NCBI GenBank assembly: GCA_021811615.1 | Contig: JAJZNW010000055.1 | Coordinates: forward strand, 62,001-126,000 | Length of the DNA: 64,000 nucleotides | Reading direction: 5' to 3' | From: Bacteroidota bacterium | GTDB lineage: Bacteria > Bacteroidota > Ignavibacteria > Kryptoniales > JAKASW01 | Position numbers and translations under genes: made by a program | Shown here: positions 35,462 to 44,049 of the stretch, piece after piece | Position numbering within the stretch: position 1 is the first letter of the stretch | Layout: the number at the start of each line of letters is the position of its first letter | The notes under the pieces: generated by a model | The model's input: the letters and a program-made list of their open reading frames with translations, nothing else | What the model was told of the DNA's origin: nothing | The model's database searches: none

Positions 35462-37948
35462 TTAGCCGCCCACAAGAGGGATGAGCTTTGATTTCTCCGC
35501 TTCGATCTTCAATGTCGCGTCCCTCAGTCCGTAGCCCGTCGCCTGGAGTCTTATCTCGCCCGGCTTGCGACCGGAAAGGAGTATCACTTCGCATTTGCCG
35601 TTGAAAAGTTTCCGCTGATAACCGCCATCAGGATATTTGTCCGGCTCGTGGCTGCTCGGGTCGCCGTTTCCGACGCCGATTATTGAGCCCTGTCCTTCGG
35701 CCTGGAAGTGAACCATATTATCGGCAGTCGGGACTTCCCTCCCGAGCGAGTCGACGACTGTAACCTCCACCACGGATACGTCTTCACCGTTCGCGCGGAT
35801 GGTGTCGCGGTCGGGCGTAAGCCGGATGGCTACCGGACGTCCCGTTGTCTCTTCTTTATCGACAAGTACCTTCCCGTTTCTCCATCCCCGGGCTTCAAGG
35901 GTGCCGGGCTCGTAATCCACCGTCCACTCGAGATGAGAATCCCGTTTCATTACCTTCGTACCGAGACTCTTGCCGTTCAGCAGTAGCTCGACGCTGTCGC
36001 AATTGCTGAAACACCACACGTCGATGGGCTGGCCAATCTTGCCCGGCCAATTCCAGTGAGGGAAAATATGCAATACGCTTTTATCGCTCCACCACGACTG
36101 GTAATAGTAGAAATTATTCTTCGGGAACCCGCACACGTCCATTATGCCGAAATTGGAATTGATGTCGGGCCACTCGTAAGGTGTCGGCTCGCCGCGGTAA
36201 TCGAATCCCGTCCAGACAAACCCGCCGGCAAGGTACTTGTGCTCATCGTAGAACTTCCACCATTGCTCCGCCGTCTCGCCCCATGGTGGTGCGTTGACGT
36301 CGTAATCACTGACATACCCTTTCGCCGTATCGTTCGCGTATTCCCCGCGTGTGGAAACTGTGCTCGCGGTCTCCGTACCGATGAGAGGCTGATCGGGATG
36401 CTGCTCGTGATATTTCTGAATATCATATACGTGATAATTGAAGCCCCGGACAGGGATCACGCTGTTGACGGCGTCATTGTATGCACCACCGTCGTTCGCC
36501 GCGAAGGTGCACGTCCTTGAAGGGTCGAGCTCTTTTTGAATCCGTATCAGCGTCTTCGCTATTCTCACGCCGACGGGAGTATCCTGCACTCCCCATTCCT
36601 CGTTGCCGATCGACCATATGATGACCGACGGGTGGTTCCTGTCCCGGCGTATCATCCTCTTGAATTGCGAGACGTATTCCGGCGAACTGTTCAAAAGCCT
36701 GTTCTCATCCATGACGAACATACCAAGCTTGTCGCACGCGTCGAGGAGTGCGGGAGTCGGAGGGTTGTGGCTCGTTCGCCACGCGTTGCATCCCATCTCC
36801 TTCAGTTTTTTTACACGGAAACATTGAAGCCCGTCCGGAAGCGCCGTCCCCACGCCGGCAAAGTCCTGGTGATTGCAGGTGCCCTTAATCTCGACACGCT
36901 TCCCGTTCAGGAAGAAGCCGTCGTTGCTAGTCCACCTCAATGTTCTTATTCCAAAGGTTGTTTTCACACGGTCTATTACTTTCCCGCCCGATTTTATGAT
37001 TGAAACAAGCTTGTAAAGATTAGGATGGTTGGGAGACCACAATGCCGGTCGGTCGACGGTCATGCTCTGTTCGAATTTTCTCTTCTCATACGGATTCATC
37101 CTCGTTTCTGCGGTAGATGCGCTCGCCACTATGTTCCCATGCTTGTCGAGAATAATGGATTCCACATCTAAGCGTGCCGCCGATTCCTCTCTGTTGTTCA
37201 CCTTCGTCTGAACCGCTAAGGTCGCCCGGCCTCCCTGAAGGGTCGTCGTCCTTACATACGTGCCGTATATCGGGATGTGGAGCGGCGGGGTTTCAATGAG
37301 CCACACGTGCCTGTAGATGCCAGCACCTTCGTAGAACCAGCCCTCGTAATTTTCCGCATCAACCCTGAGGACGAGGTAATTCGGCCCGCGGTAGTTGATG
37401 AAGTTTGTGACGTCGAATGAAAAAGGGGCGTAACCGCTCATATTCTTTCCGACGAAGTTGCCGTTCAGCCAGACTATGCAGTCCCTGTATACCCCGTCGA
37501 ATTGTATCACGGTTCTCTTCGTAGAGTCTTCCGCCGGCACGGTGAACTCCTTCCTGTACCATCCTATTGTGGTCGCCGGAAATTCTCCGCCGATAGGCTT
37601 GTATCCATGCCCCATTATGGCGAAGTCTTTCACATGAACGAACGGCAGGTAAACTGCCCAGTCATGTGGAAGGTCGATCGACTGCCACGAACTGTCGTTA
37701 AACTTCGGCATGGTCGCCGCAGGGCCGATTCCCTCCTTCGCATAAATCTCACCGGACCCGTACCCGAAGTCGAGCTTCGGATCGGCAGAATTTCCGAAGT
37801 GAAATTTCCAGCCGTAGTCCATGAGAAGCTTCTGCCTGGAGATAGGTGAATTGAGATCCCCGGCTTCTTCAGCACCTTTCTGAGCCCCGAACGCAGGCAA
37901 CGATCCGACTATGAGAAAGGCCACCACTGCACAAATCCGCCTTAACAT
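35462..37948 (-). CDS. GH2 beta-galactosidase, exported, with DUF4982-like C-terminus
   Basis: Retaining beta-galactosidase-type enzyme, 828 aa, with a signal peptide (MLRRICAVVAFLIVG to AFG, about 22 residues). It has sugar-binding domain (about 40-215), Ig-like domain, and barrel with acid/base E450 in WSIGNEEWG and likely nucleophile E526 in LIGTETAST. After the barrel comes the PHWNWPGKIGQPIDVWCFSN segment typical of DUF4982 and then an Ig-like domain (about 720-820). No type IX or lipobox signal is present, so the periplasm is likely. The ATG at 37948 has GGAG seven bases upstream; the 45 codons open before it overlap the galactanase end and are not protein-like. It is a paralogue of the other GH2 in the operon. 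Confidence 0.9.
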   Translation of the reverse strand: MLRRICAVVAFLIVGSLPAFGAQKGAEEAGDLNSPISRQKLLMDYGWKFHFGNSADPKLDFGYGSGEIYAKEGIGPAATMPKFNDSSWQSIDLPHDWAVYLPFVHVKDFAIMGHGYKPIGGEFPATTIGWYRKEFTVPAEDSTKRTVIQFDGVYRDCIVWLNGNFVGKNMSGYAPFSFDVTNFINYRGPNYLVLRVDAENYEGWFYEGAGIYRHVWLIETPPLHIPIYGTYVRTTTLQGGRATLAVQTKVNNREESAARLDVESIILDKHGNIVASASTAETRMNPYEKRKFEQSMTVDRPALWSPNHPNLYKLVSIIKSGGKVIDRVKTTFGIRTLRWTSNDGFFLNGKRVEIKGTCNHQDFAGVGTALPDGLQCFRVKKLKEMGCNAWRTSHNPPTPALLDACDKLGMFVMDENRLLNSSPEYVSQFKRMIRRDRNHPSVIIWSIGNEEWGVQDTPVGVRIAKTLIRIQKELDPSRTCTFAANDGGAYNDAVNSVIPVRGFNYHVYDIQKYHEQHPDQPLIGTETASTVSTRGEYANDTAKGYVSDYDVNAPPWGETAEQWWKFYDEHKYLAGGFVWTGFDYRGEPTPYEWPDINSNFGIMDVCGFPKNNFYYYQSWWSDKSVLHIFPHWNWPGKIGQPIDVWCFSNCDSVELLLNGKSLGTKVMKRDSHLEWTVDYEPGTLEARGWRNGKVLVDKEETTGRPVAIRLTPDRDTIRANGEDVSVVEVTVVDSLGREVPTADNMVHFQAEGQGSIIGVGNGDPSSHEPDKYPDGGYQRKLFNGKCEVILLSGRKPGEIRLQATGYGLRDATLKIEAEKSKLIPLVGG

Positions 37949-38066
37949 GACGTAGCTCCAAGGTTTATGATTACGGTTGTGACGGAACATTCGAATGACA
38001 CTTGAGACCGAGTTGCCTGTGACGGCAAGTCTGCCAGGTCCTTTTGCTTGATGGAAACTGATGATC

Positions 38067-39428
38067 CTACTTGAGCAAGACAAGTTTGCGCATCGCGAGA
38101 AAGTCCGATGCGCTCATCCGGCAGAAATATACTCCGCTTGCCAGCCCGTTCGCCGACCAAGTTAGACTGTGGGAGCCCTGGTTCTGAAATCCACTGACAA
38201 GCTGCTTGACTTCCTGCCCCAGTACATTATATATGTCGATCGAAACGTTCGAACGAACCGGAAGATCGTATTGGATTGTCGTGCTGGGATTGAATGGGTT
38301 CGGATAGACATGAAGGTTGAATCCTTCGGGACGTGTCGGTCCTGCTACGGCAGTTGCGTACTTCCCCAGGAAAGCATCGAGTGCCACAGTGGGTTCTTCG
38401 TTGGCGGGATTCCAGGCTCCCATCTGGTAACCCTGCCAGTTGTAACACTCCGGCTCCCAATAGAACACACCCAGCCCGCCTACAGACTTTGTCTTCGCGA
38501 TGAGATCCATCAGATAGTGATTCGCCGTTACGGGCTGATTGTACGCGTACCCCGCTTCGACAACCATCACTTTCTTATGATATCTCGCAATCATATCCTT
38601 CATCGTCACAAGTGTAAGGCTGTCGTCGGTTTGCCAGGGGAGGTTCGCCCAGTACGGGTACGCAGACATTCCGATGACATCCCACCTTGCTCCGTACTTC
38701 TCGAGACCGTCGAACATCCACCTGTACATTGTGTCGTCATAGGAATTCGACAAGTGAACGATCACCTGCGTGGTGCTGTCGATAGCTTTAACCGCTGCGT
38801 AACCGGTGTCGATCATCTGAGCGAAGTTGGCCATATGTGTTGTAGCCATTCCCAGCGGCCACATCATCCCATTGTTGGTCTCATTTCCAATCTGCACCCA
38901 CTTCGGAACAACGCCCGCCATTTTCAGCGTGTCCATTACACCGTAAACATAGTCATAGAGATTGGTGAGAAGCTGCGGGAGCGAATCGTTGGCCCATGCG
39001 GCCGGCGTATACTGATGAGACGGATCGGCCCATGTATCGCTGCAATGAAAATCTATGAGGATATCGAAGCCCATGCTGTCGGCTTCATGGGCCAGTGCCG
39101 TGACGTATTTTGTATCGCAGTATCCTCCTTTCGGATTCACCCATGCCCTGATACGGATCGCATTTATACCTTCCTCTTTCAATATGTCAAGGCAATTCAT
39201 CTTGACACCTGACTGGTTCTTGAAGACATACCCGGCAGCCTCCATTTGCGGCAGCCAGCTCACGTCGGCGCCATTTGCAAACTGGGCAGCGGCATCGGGG
39301 GGATGCACGACAACCATCAGAAGAAGTAAGATGAGCCCGCTGCCAATCCGCTTCACAGTTGAAGACACGATCGGTAATTTGGCGGAAACAGCCGGCTCCG
39401 CCCGTTCCATTTCAATTATCTTTCGCAT
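38067..39428 (-). CDS. GH53 endo-beta-1,4-galactanase with type IX sorting domain
   Basis: Cuts beta-1,4-galactan (arabinogalactan type I, pectin side chains). 453 aa: long N-terminal export signal (hydrophobic core GLILLLLMVVV, cleavage near AAAQ at about 49), catalytic barrel 50-360 opening FANGADVSWLPQMEAAGY, acid/base E183 in VQIGNETNNG, nucleophile E291 in MVVEAGYAYN, and FYWEPECYNW. The last 80 residues form a type IX C-terminal domain (YPNPFNPSTTIQYDLP, DIYNVLGQEV, GLASGVYFCRM). The enzyme should therefore be exported by the Por machinery to the surface or medium and act first on the polymer. AGGA lies before the ATG. It sits between the two GH2 genes, 35 bases after the upstream one. 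Confidence 0.94.
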   Translation of the reverse strand: MRKIIEMERAEPAVSAKLPIVSSTVKRIGSGLILLLLMVVVHPPDAAAQFANGADVSWLPQMEAAGYVFKNQSGVKMNCLDILKEEGINAIRIRAWVNPKGGYCDTKYVTALAHEADSMGFDILIDFHCSDTWADPSHQYTPAAWANDSLPQLLTNLYDYVYGVMDTLKMAGVVPKWVQIGNETNNGMMWPLGMATTHMANFAQMIDTGYAAVKAIDSTTQVIVHLSNSYDDTMYRWMFDGLEKYGARWDVIGMSAYPYWANLPWQTDDSLTLVTMKDMIARYHKKVMVVEAGYAYNQPVTANHYLMDLIAKTKSVGGLGVFYWEPECYNWQGYQMGAWNPANEEPTVALDAFLGKYATAVAGPTRPEGFNLHVYPNPFNPSTTIQYDLPVRSNVSIDIYNVLGQEVKQLVSGFQNQGSHSLTWSANGLASGVYFCRMSASDFLAMRKLVLLK

Positions 39429-39463
39429 GATCTGTTCCTGTTTGTCTTCTGTTGATCGACTTG

Positions 39464-41962
39464 CTAGCGGGCAATACTCTCGACCGTTGCCGGGCCATTT
39501 ACTGGCCTCTCCGAAATAATCTCAATCTCGGCACCTTTCAAGCCTTTGGAGGTGGCAATCAGGCGGATCGGGCCTGCACTCCGTCTCGATTTGACAACCG
39601 CAAGCGCGAGACCGTTGAATGCTTTTCGCTCAGGACTTTTCATCGGTGTGGTGTCGACAGGATTTCCATTATCGGTTCCATCCAACGTCCCTTCGCCTTC
39701 AACTTTGAAGTCGATGAGATTGTCCGCCGTTGGGACAACCCATCCATGTTTGTCCACAATTTCCACTTTGACATCCGCAATGTCTTCGGCATCGGCCTTG
39801 ATCCTCGTTCTGTCAGCCGAAAGCCTGATTGCATAAGGTACGGATGTAGTGTGTATGATGTCAGTGACAGTTTTCCCGTGCCATTTGCCGACGGCCTCAA
39901 TTGTTCCTGGCTCGTAAGGTACGCTCCACGAAAGATGAAGATCCGAAGTCGTGGGGTATACGTACGGATGTGCATATTTGTCCCAGGCACCCGCATGCCC
40001 CTGCTGTGGAAACACGTATGATTCCATTCCGAACGGTTTGCCGTCCAGGTAGAGCTGCACGCTGTCGCAGTTAGTATAGGCGATGACTGGAATGACCTGG
40101 CCTTCGTGTCCCTTCCAGTTCCAATGAGGAAGCAGATGGAGCACCGGTTTGTCGGTCCATTGACTTTGATAAAAGTAATAGCTGTCCTTCGGGAAGCCGC
40201 ACAGATCTATCACGCCGAAGCTCGAGCTCTTGGCAGGCCACTCCGCCTCGCCGAGGTAGTCGATACCGGTCCACATGAAATCGCCAATGACATAATCATG
40301 GATCGCTTCGAATTCCCACAGCTGCTCGGCCTCGATCATGTTTGTCGTGTAATTCAGGTAGCTCATGAACGGGCTCGATAGTGTGTCCCATGGCATTTCG
40401 TAATATCCCCTGATGCTTGGGATCGATGTGCATTCCGTACCGATCATTTTCCAATTGGGGTGATTGTGCCTGTCGATGCTGTAATAGAGTTCTCTACGCT
40501 TCCCCCAGCGGTCCACGTAATTATATCCGACTATGTCTTCTGTATTGAGAAAAGAGAGTTTAGCGGGATACGTCGGGTCGGCGATATGATCGCTGGCAAC
40601 TGTAACCGGCCTCGTCGGATCCTCCCTGTGAAAAGTGTCGATCAGCTCCTTCAGTACGGCAGTCCCGGAATCCGAACCCTGTTCGAGAACTTCGTTGCCC
40701 GCACTCCATAAGACGATACTCGGATGATTCCGGTCGCGCCTGATCATGGAGAGCAGATCTGATTTCCAGTTCTTTTTGAAATAGATATGATATCCATACT
40801 TGACCTGGCTCTTAGGGATTGCCCATTCATCGAAAGCTTCGTCCATCACCAGGAACCCCATCTTGTCGCAAAGTTTGAGAAATTCCGGCGTCGGAGGATT
40901 ATGCGCTGCACGGATTGCATTGCAGCCCATCGCCTTGAGAAGCTTCAGCCGCCTCACCCATGCTTGCACAGGTACCGCGACTCCGAGACAGCCAGCGTCG
41001 GGATGAAGGCATACGCCATGCATCTTCACATGCTTTCCATTCAGGAAAAAACCCTTGTTGACATCATAACGTATGCTTCGGATTCCAAAAGGAGATGTGA
41101 GGCTGTCTATGACTTTCGTCCCGTCGAGCAGTATCGATTTCATCCTGTACATAGAAGGGCTCTCTATCGACCAGAGCGAAGGTGAAGACACGTTCAAAGT
41201 CTGTTCGACTTTAGTTCGTCCCAACTGTACTAATGAGACCGGAGTCTCGATCGATGTCACAACTTCGCCGGAACTGTTCACGATAGACGAACGCAGCTCG
41301 ATATTCTCGGCTGAAGTAAATCGATTGTCAATCGTAGTCTGAACTCTAACTGTAGCGGAGGCAGAATCGACATCCGGCGTCGTGATATATGTCCCCCACT
41401 GGGCAATGTGGACCGGACCGGTAATATTGAGCCAAACGTTGCGGTAGATTCCGGATCCGGAATACCACCGGCTGTTCGGCTGAAGGGAGTTGTCGACTCT
41501 TACCGCGATCACGTTTTCTCCCCGCCTGATATACTGTGTAAGATCGTAATAGAAACTCGTGTAGCCGTACGGATGATTGCCGAGAAAGTGTCCGTTGATC
41601 CAGACGTCGCTGTTCATGTAAACACCCTCGAACTCTATCCAGCAATCGTCGCCTTTGTGAAATGTCGGAAGGACAAAATGATTTCGATACCAACCGATCC
41701 CAGTAGGAAGGTAACCGCCTGCTCCCCCGGTCGCCGCGTTCTTGTCGAACTTCCCCTCTATGCTCCAGTCGTAAGGTATGTCGACCGTCTGCCACTTGCT
41801 GTCGTTAAATGCGGGCGCCTCTGCCCCCTTGACGTCGGCATGAATGAATTTCCAGTCGTAGTCCATCAAGAGGTGCTGGCGGACTGGTATGACGCCGCAG
41901 ATTCCTCGTACAGCCGACAGTTCGAACAATGCCAATGCCAGGATCGGTATCAACTTTTTCAT
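39464..41962 (-). CDS. GH2 beta-galactosidase, exported
   Basis: Retaining beta-galactosidase-type enzyme of 832 aa with signal peptide (MKKLIPILALALFELSA, cleavage near residue 20). It has the jelly-roll with FEGVYMNSDVWINGHFLG, an Ig-like domain, and the barrel with NAIRAAHNPPTPEFL, acid/base E424 in WSAGNEVLE and nucleophile E510 in MIGTECTS. The PHWNWKGHEGQVIPVIAYTN segment and a C-terminal Ig-like domain (TRIKADAEDIADVKVEIVD on) match its paralogue at 35462-37948, with which it shares domain order. Expected to release galactose from galacto-oligosaccharides in the periplasm. An intrinsic terminator lies about 125 bases upstream, so it may be expressed by read-through or from its own promoter. 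Confidence 0.9.
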   Translation of the reverse strand: MKKLIPILALALFELSAVRGICGVIPVRQHLLMDYDWKFIHADVKGAEAPAFNDSKWQTVDIPYDWSIEGKFDKNAATGGAGGYLPTGIGWYRNHFVLPTFHKGDDCWIEFEGVYMNSDVWINGHFLGNHPYGYTSFYYDLTQYIRRGENVIAVRVDNSLQPNSRWYSGSGIYRNVWLNITGPVHIAQWGTYITTPDVDSASATVRVQTTIDNRFTSAENIELRSSIVNSSGEVVTSIETPVSLVQLGRTKVEQTLNVSSPSLWSIESPSMYRMKSILLDGTKVIDSLTSPFGIRSIRYDVNKGFFLNGKHVKMHGVCLHPDAGCLGVAVPVQAWVRRLKLLKAMGCNAIRAAHNPPTPEFLKLCDKMGFLVMDEAFDEWAIPKSQVKYGYHIYFKKNWKSDLLSMIRRDRNHPSIVLWSAGNEVLEQGSDSGTAVLKELIDTFHREDPTRPVTVASDHIADPTYPAKLSFLNTEDIVGYNYVDRWGKRRELYYSIDRHNHPNWKMIGTECTSIPSIRGYYEMPWDTLSSPFMSYLNYTTNMIEAEQLWEFEAIHDYVIGDFMWTGIDYLGEAEWPAKSSSFGVIDLCGFPKDSYYFYQSQWTDKPVLHLLPHWNWKGHEGQVIPVIAYTNCDSVQLYLDGKPFGMESYVFPQQGHAGAWDKYAHPYVYPTTSDLHLSWSVPYEPGTIEAVGKWHGKTVTDIIHTTSVPYAIRLSADRTRIKADAEDIADVKVEIVDKHGWVVPTADNLIDFKVEGEGTLDGTDNGNPVDTTPMKSPERKAFNGLALAVVKSRRSAGPIRLIATSKGLKGAEIEIISERPVNGPATVESIAR

Positions 41963-42087
41963 ATGGGTTCCGCTTTCGCCCGACTGCTGCTTTTCTGAGT
42001 GAAGTGATCTTTCAACGTAAGATGTGCCCCGTTGACTTTCGTTCCGATTATTGGATGTCCGACAGACAACTACGTTTTGAAAAGGAA

Positions 42088-42117
42088 CCGCCTGCAGCCG
42101 GTGAGGACCGCAGGCGG
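42088..42117 (-). terminator. intrinsic terminator after the beta-helix gene
   Basis: On the minus strand CCGCCTGC pairs with GCAGGCGG around a 14-base loop, followed directly by TTCCTTTTC. It starts 12 bases beyond the stop of the type-IX-tagged beta-helix protein. It separates the receptor/beta-helix pair from the downstream enzyme genes and may cause stepped-down expression. Confidence 0.75.
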
Positions 42118-42128
42118 AACCAGAGTTG

Positions 42129-43877
42129 TTACTTAAGGAGAAGCATCTTTTTGGTTATTTCGTTTGTTCCCTGGCGAAGGGTATAGAAATAAACTCCACT
42201 GGCAAACCTATCCATACTGACATTGTAGGTGTACTCGCCGGCTGGTTTATATCCCTGGTCGACTACCTGGACGACCTGCCCGAGAACGTTGTAAACAGTC
42301 AGGCTCATCACTCCTGCGTGCGCCAGACTAACCTTTATGTCCGTTGTCGGGTTGAATGGGTTGGGATAGTTCTGGCTTAGGGAGAACTTTGCGGGTACCT
42401 GTGGTCCGACAGTCTTTACCGCGTTGACCTTACCTTCTTCCCAAAGCTTGAGCTGCGCCGGGAACCAATTGAGATCGCCCAAAGAAAACCCATCGGAACC
42501 GACCAGGTTGGCTGTATAGGCAAGATTCTCCGGAACCGGGTAGCCCTGCTTGGAGGCCCAGTCCTGAGGCACATTCGGCCATGAGGATGTCAGCGAAGGA
42601 GGATCCGAAAGCGGATACACATATGGGCGGAAACCGTTGGCAGATCCGCCGTGAGCCCAAACGGTGTCGACAAAAGCTGCCATGTTGCCTGCGGCCAGCT
42701 GTACGAGAGCAGAGTTGAAGCCGGGATCCACGCTGTCATTGTTTGCCACGTCGACGTATGGCCAGATAGTCTTGTTGGTCAGCATGCTGGCTGGATATGC
42801 ACTTATGAAATCGGGCGGACGAAGCGGAACATATGGCGTATCTATCTTGGCAGAATTCAGATTGTTCCAGTTGTCCGTTATCTGACTCGGCCAGAAGTAA
42901 GCGTTGTTCGTGATCGTAATGTGCCTGTCTGCCTCCGTTAGGTTGTAGGGGGACGAATTGAGAGTTGTCAACGAATCCAAGAGAATCAAACCCGATCCCC
43001 AACCGCCGGCAGTGGGATTCCACGCTACAGGATAGGCCGCCGCAGAGACGCCGTAGAAGATGTTGTTCTTTATCGTCGCGTTGGTCATCTGTCCCATATC
43101 GAATACTCCACCCTGACCGGAGAGGAAAATGGTGTTGTGTTCGAAATCGAGGTACTTGCAACCGAAGCCTGAAGAACCGAGGACGTATCCACCGGTCAGG
43201 AAGAAGGTGTTATTTACGAACTTCGCGGTGTCGCAGGGGTACGTTCCGGGATCAACCCACGCGAACCCGGGATTCTGCGGATTGTCGTCCTGGTTATTCC
43301 TGAACTCGCAGTTGGTGATGAAGAAACTTTCGTAATCATGATTGTAGGTGTCGACGATATTCGGTGTCCCGGCGCCAGAAATGTTTTCAAAAATGCAGTG
43401 GTCGAAGATATACACATCGCTGTCACCGACCGGTTCGGCGAATCGTCCGGTAAACGAAACGCTATCGGTGCGTGTACCGAGGAAGTAAATCCCTTTCAGC
43501 ATCAGCGTGTCGTTTCCCTGTGGATTGAAGAAATAACCGATTGAGCTGTTGTCCTGTGCTATCGAGGGAGCGACCACGGGAGGATGTCCAGTCGTGGGAT
43601 TGATGTAGCCCACGACTGTGATGTTTCCCTTCGCGGATACGGGAGCGGTCATGTAGTAGACGGTATCCAGACTGCCGGTCGGTTTAAGCAAGAATACCGT
43701 GTTGGGTTTAACGAAACCGGTCGAGGTTGTATCAGCGTTGATGACGTTGTTGATATTCCCGGGGGGTAATGGCGATACGACAACAGTATCAGCACTTTGC
43801 GCGGCAAACGATGCCGATGGCGCAGCTACAAGTGACGCGACAGCGACCAGGAGCAGCGACATAATAGCTGATTTCAT
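42129..43877 (-). CDS. secreted parallel beta-helix protein with type IX sorting domain
   Basis: 582 aa from the ATG at 43877 (AAAGGA nine bases before it). The signal peptide spans about 1-24 (MKSAIMSLLLVAVASLVAAP). Residues 30-480 show right-handed beta-helix style repeats of the pectate-lyase-like fold (HCIFENISG, NCEFRNNQ, FVNNTFFLTGGY, LDFEHNTIFLSGQGG, ATIKNNIFYGVS, ITNNAYFW), with stacked Asn as usual. The last 85 residues are a type IX domain (SQNYPNPFNPTTDIKVSL, VYNVLGQVVQVVDQG, RFASGVYFYTLRQG, TKKMLLLK). No catalytic set of a known lyase family is identified; it may bind or cleave pectic polysaccharide at the surface. It follows the TonB-dependent receptor by 172 bases, the place where susD would be expected in Bacteroides loci. 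Confidence 0.82.
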   Translation of the reverse strand: MKSAIMSLLLVAVASLVAAPSASFAAQSADTVVVSPLPPGNINNVINADTTSTGFVKPNTVFLLKPTGSLDTVYYMTAPVSAKGNITVVGYINPTTGHPPVVAPSIAQDNSSIGYFFNPQGNDTLMLKGIYFLGTRTDSVSFTGRFAEPVGDSDVYIFDHCIFENISGAGTPNIVDTYNHDYESFFITNCEFRNNQDDNPQNPGFAWVDPGTYPCDTAKFVNNTFFLTGGYVLGSSGFGCKYLDFEHNTIFLSGQGGVFDMGQMTNATIKNNIFYGVSAAAYPVAWNPTAGGWGSGLILLDSLTTLNSSPYNLTEADRHITITNNAYFWPSQITDNWNNLNSAKIDTPYVPLRPPDFISAYPASMLTNKTIWPYVDVANNDSVDPGFNSALVQLAAGNMAAFVDTVWAHGGSANGFRPYVYPLSDPPSLTSSWPNVPQDWASKQGYPVPENLAYTANLVGSDGFSLGDLNWFPAQLKLWEEGKVNAVKTVGPQVPAKFSLSQNYPNPFNPTTDIKVSLAHAGVMSLTVYNVLGQVVQVVDQGYKPAGEYTYNVSMDRFASGVYFYTLRQGTNEITKKMLLLK

Positions 43878-44049
43878 GATCAAGCATCCTTTCTTTGTTT
43901 TTTTTGATTTGAACAGAAACTTTCCGATGGTGTTCGACGAAACAGCTGCCGGCATAGTATTCTGTGTCCAGGCTGGCCGGCGAACGGGACTTATACCAAT
44001 CTCAATCTCATGGGGCTCTTTCCTCCTCTTTGAGTTTGCCTTCATTTGA

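Noticed and set aside
38169..39212. 347-codon plus-strand frame opposite the GH53 gene
   Set aside because: Antisense reading of a gene with intact catalytic motifs; Cys/His/Arg-rich as typical for shadow frames.
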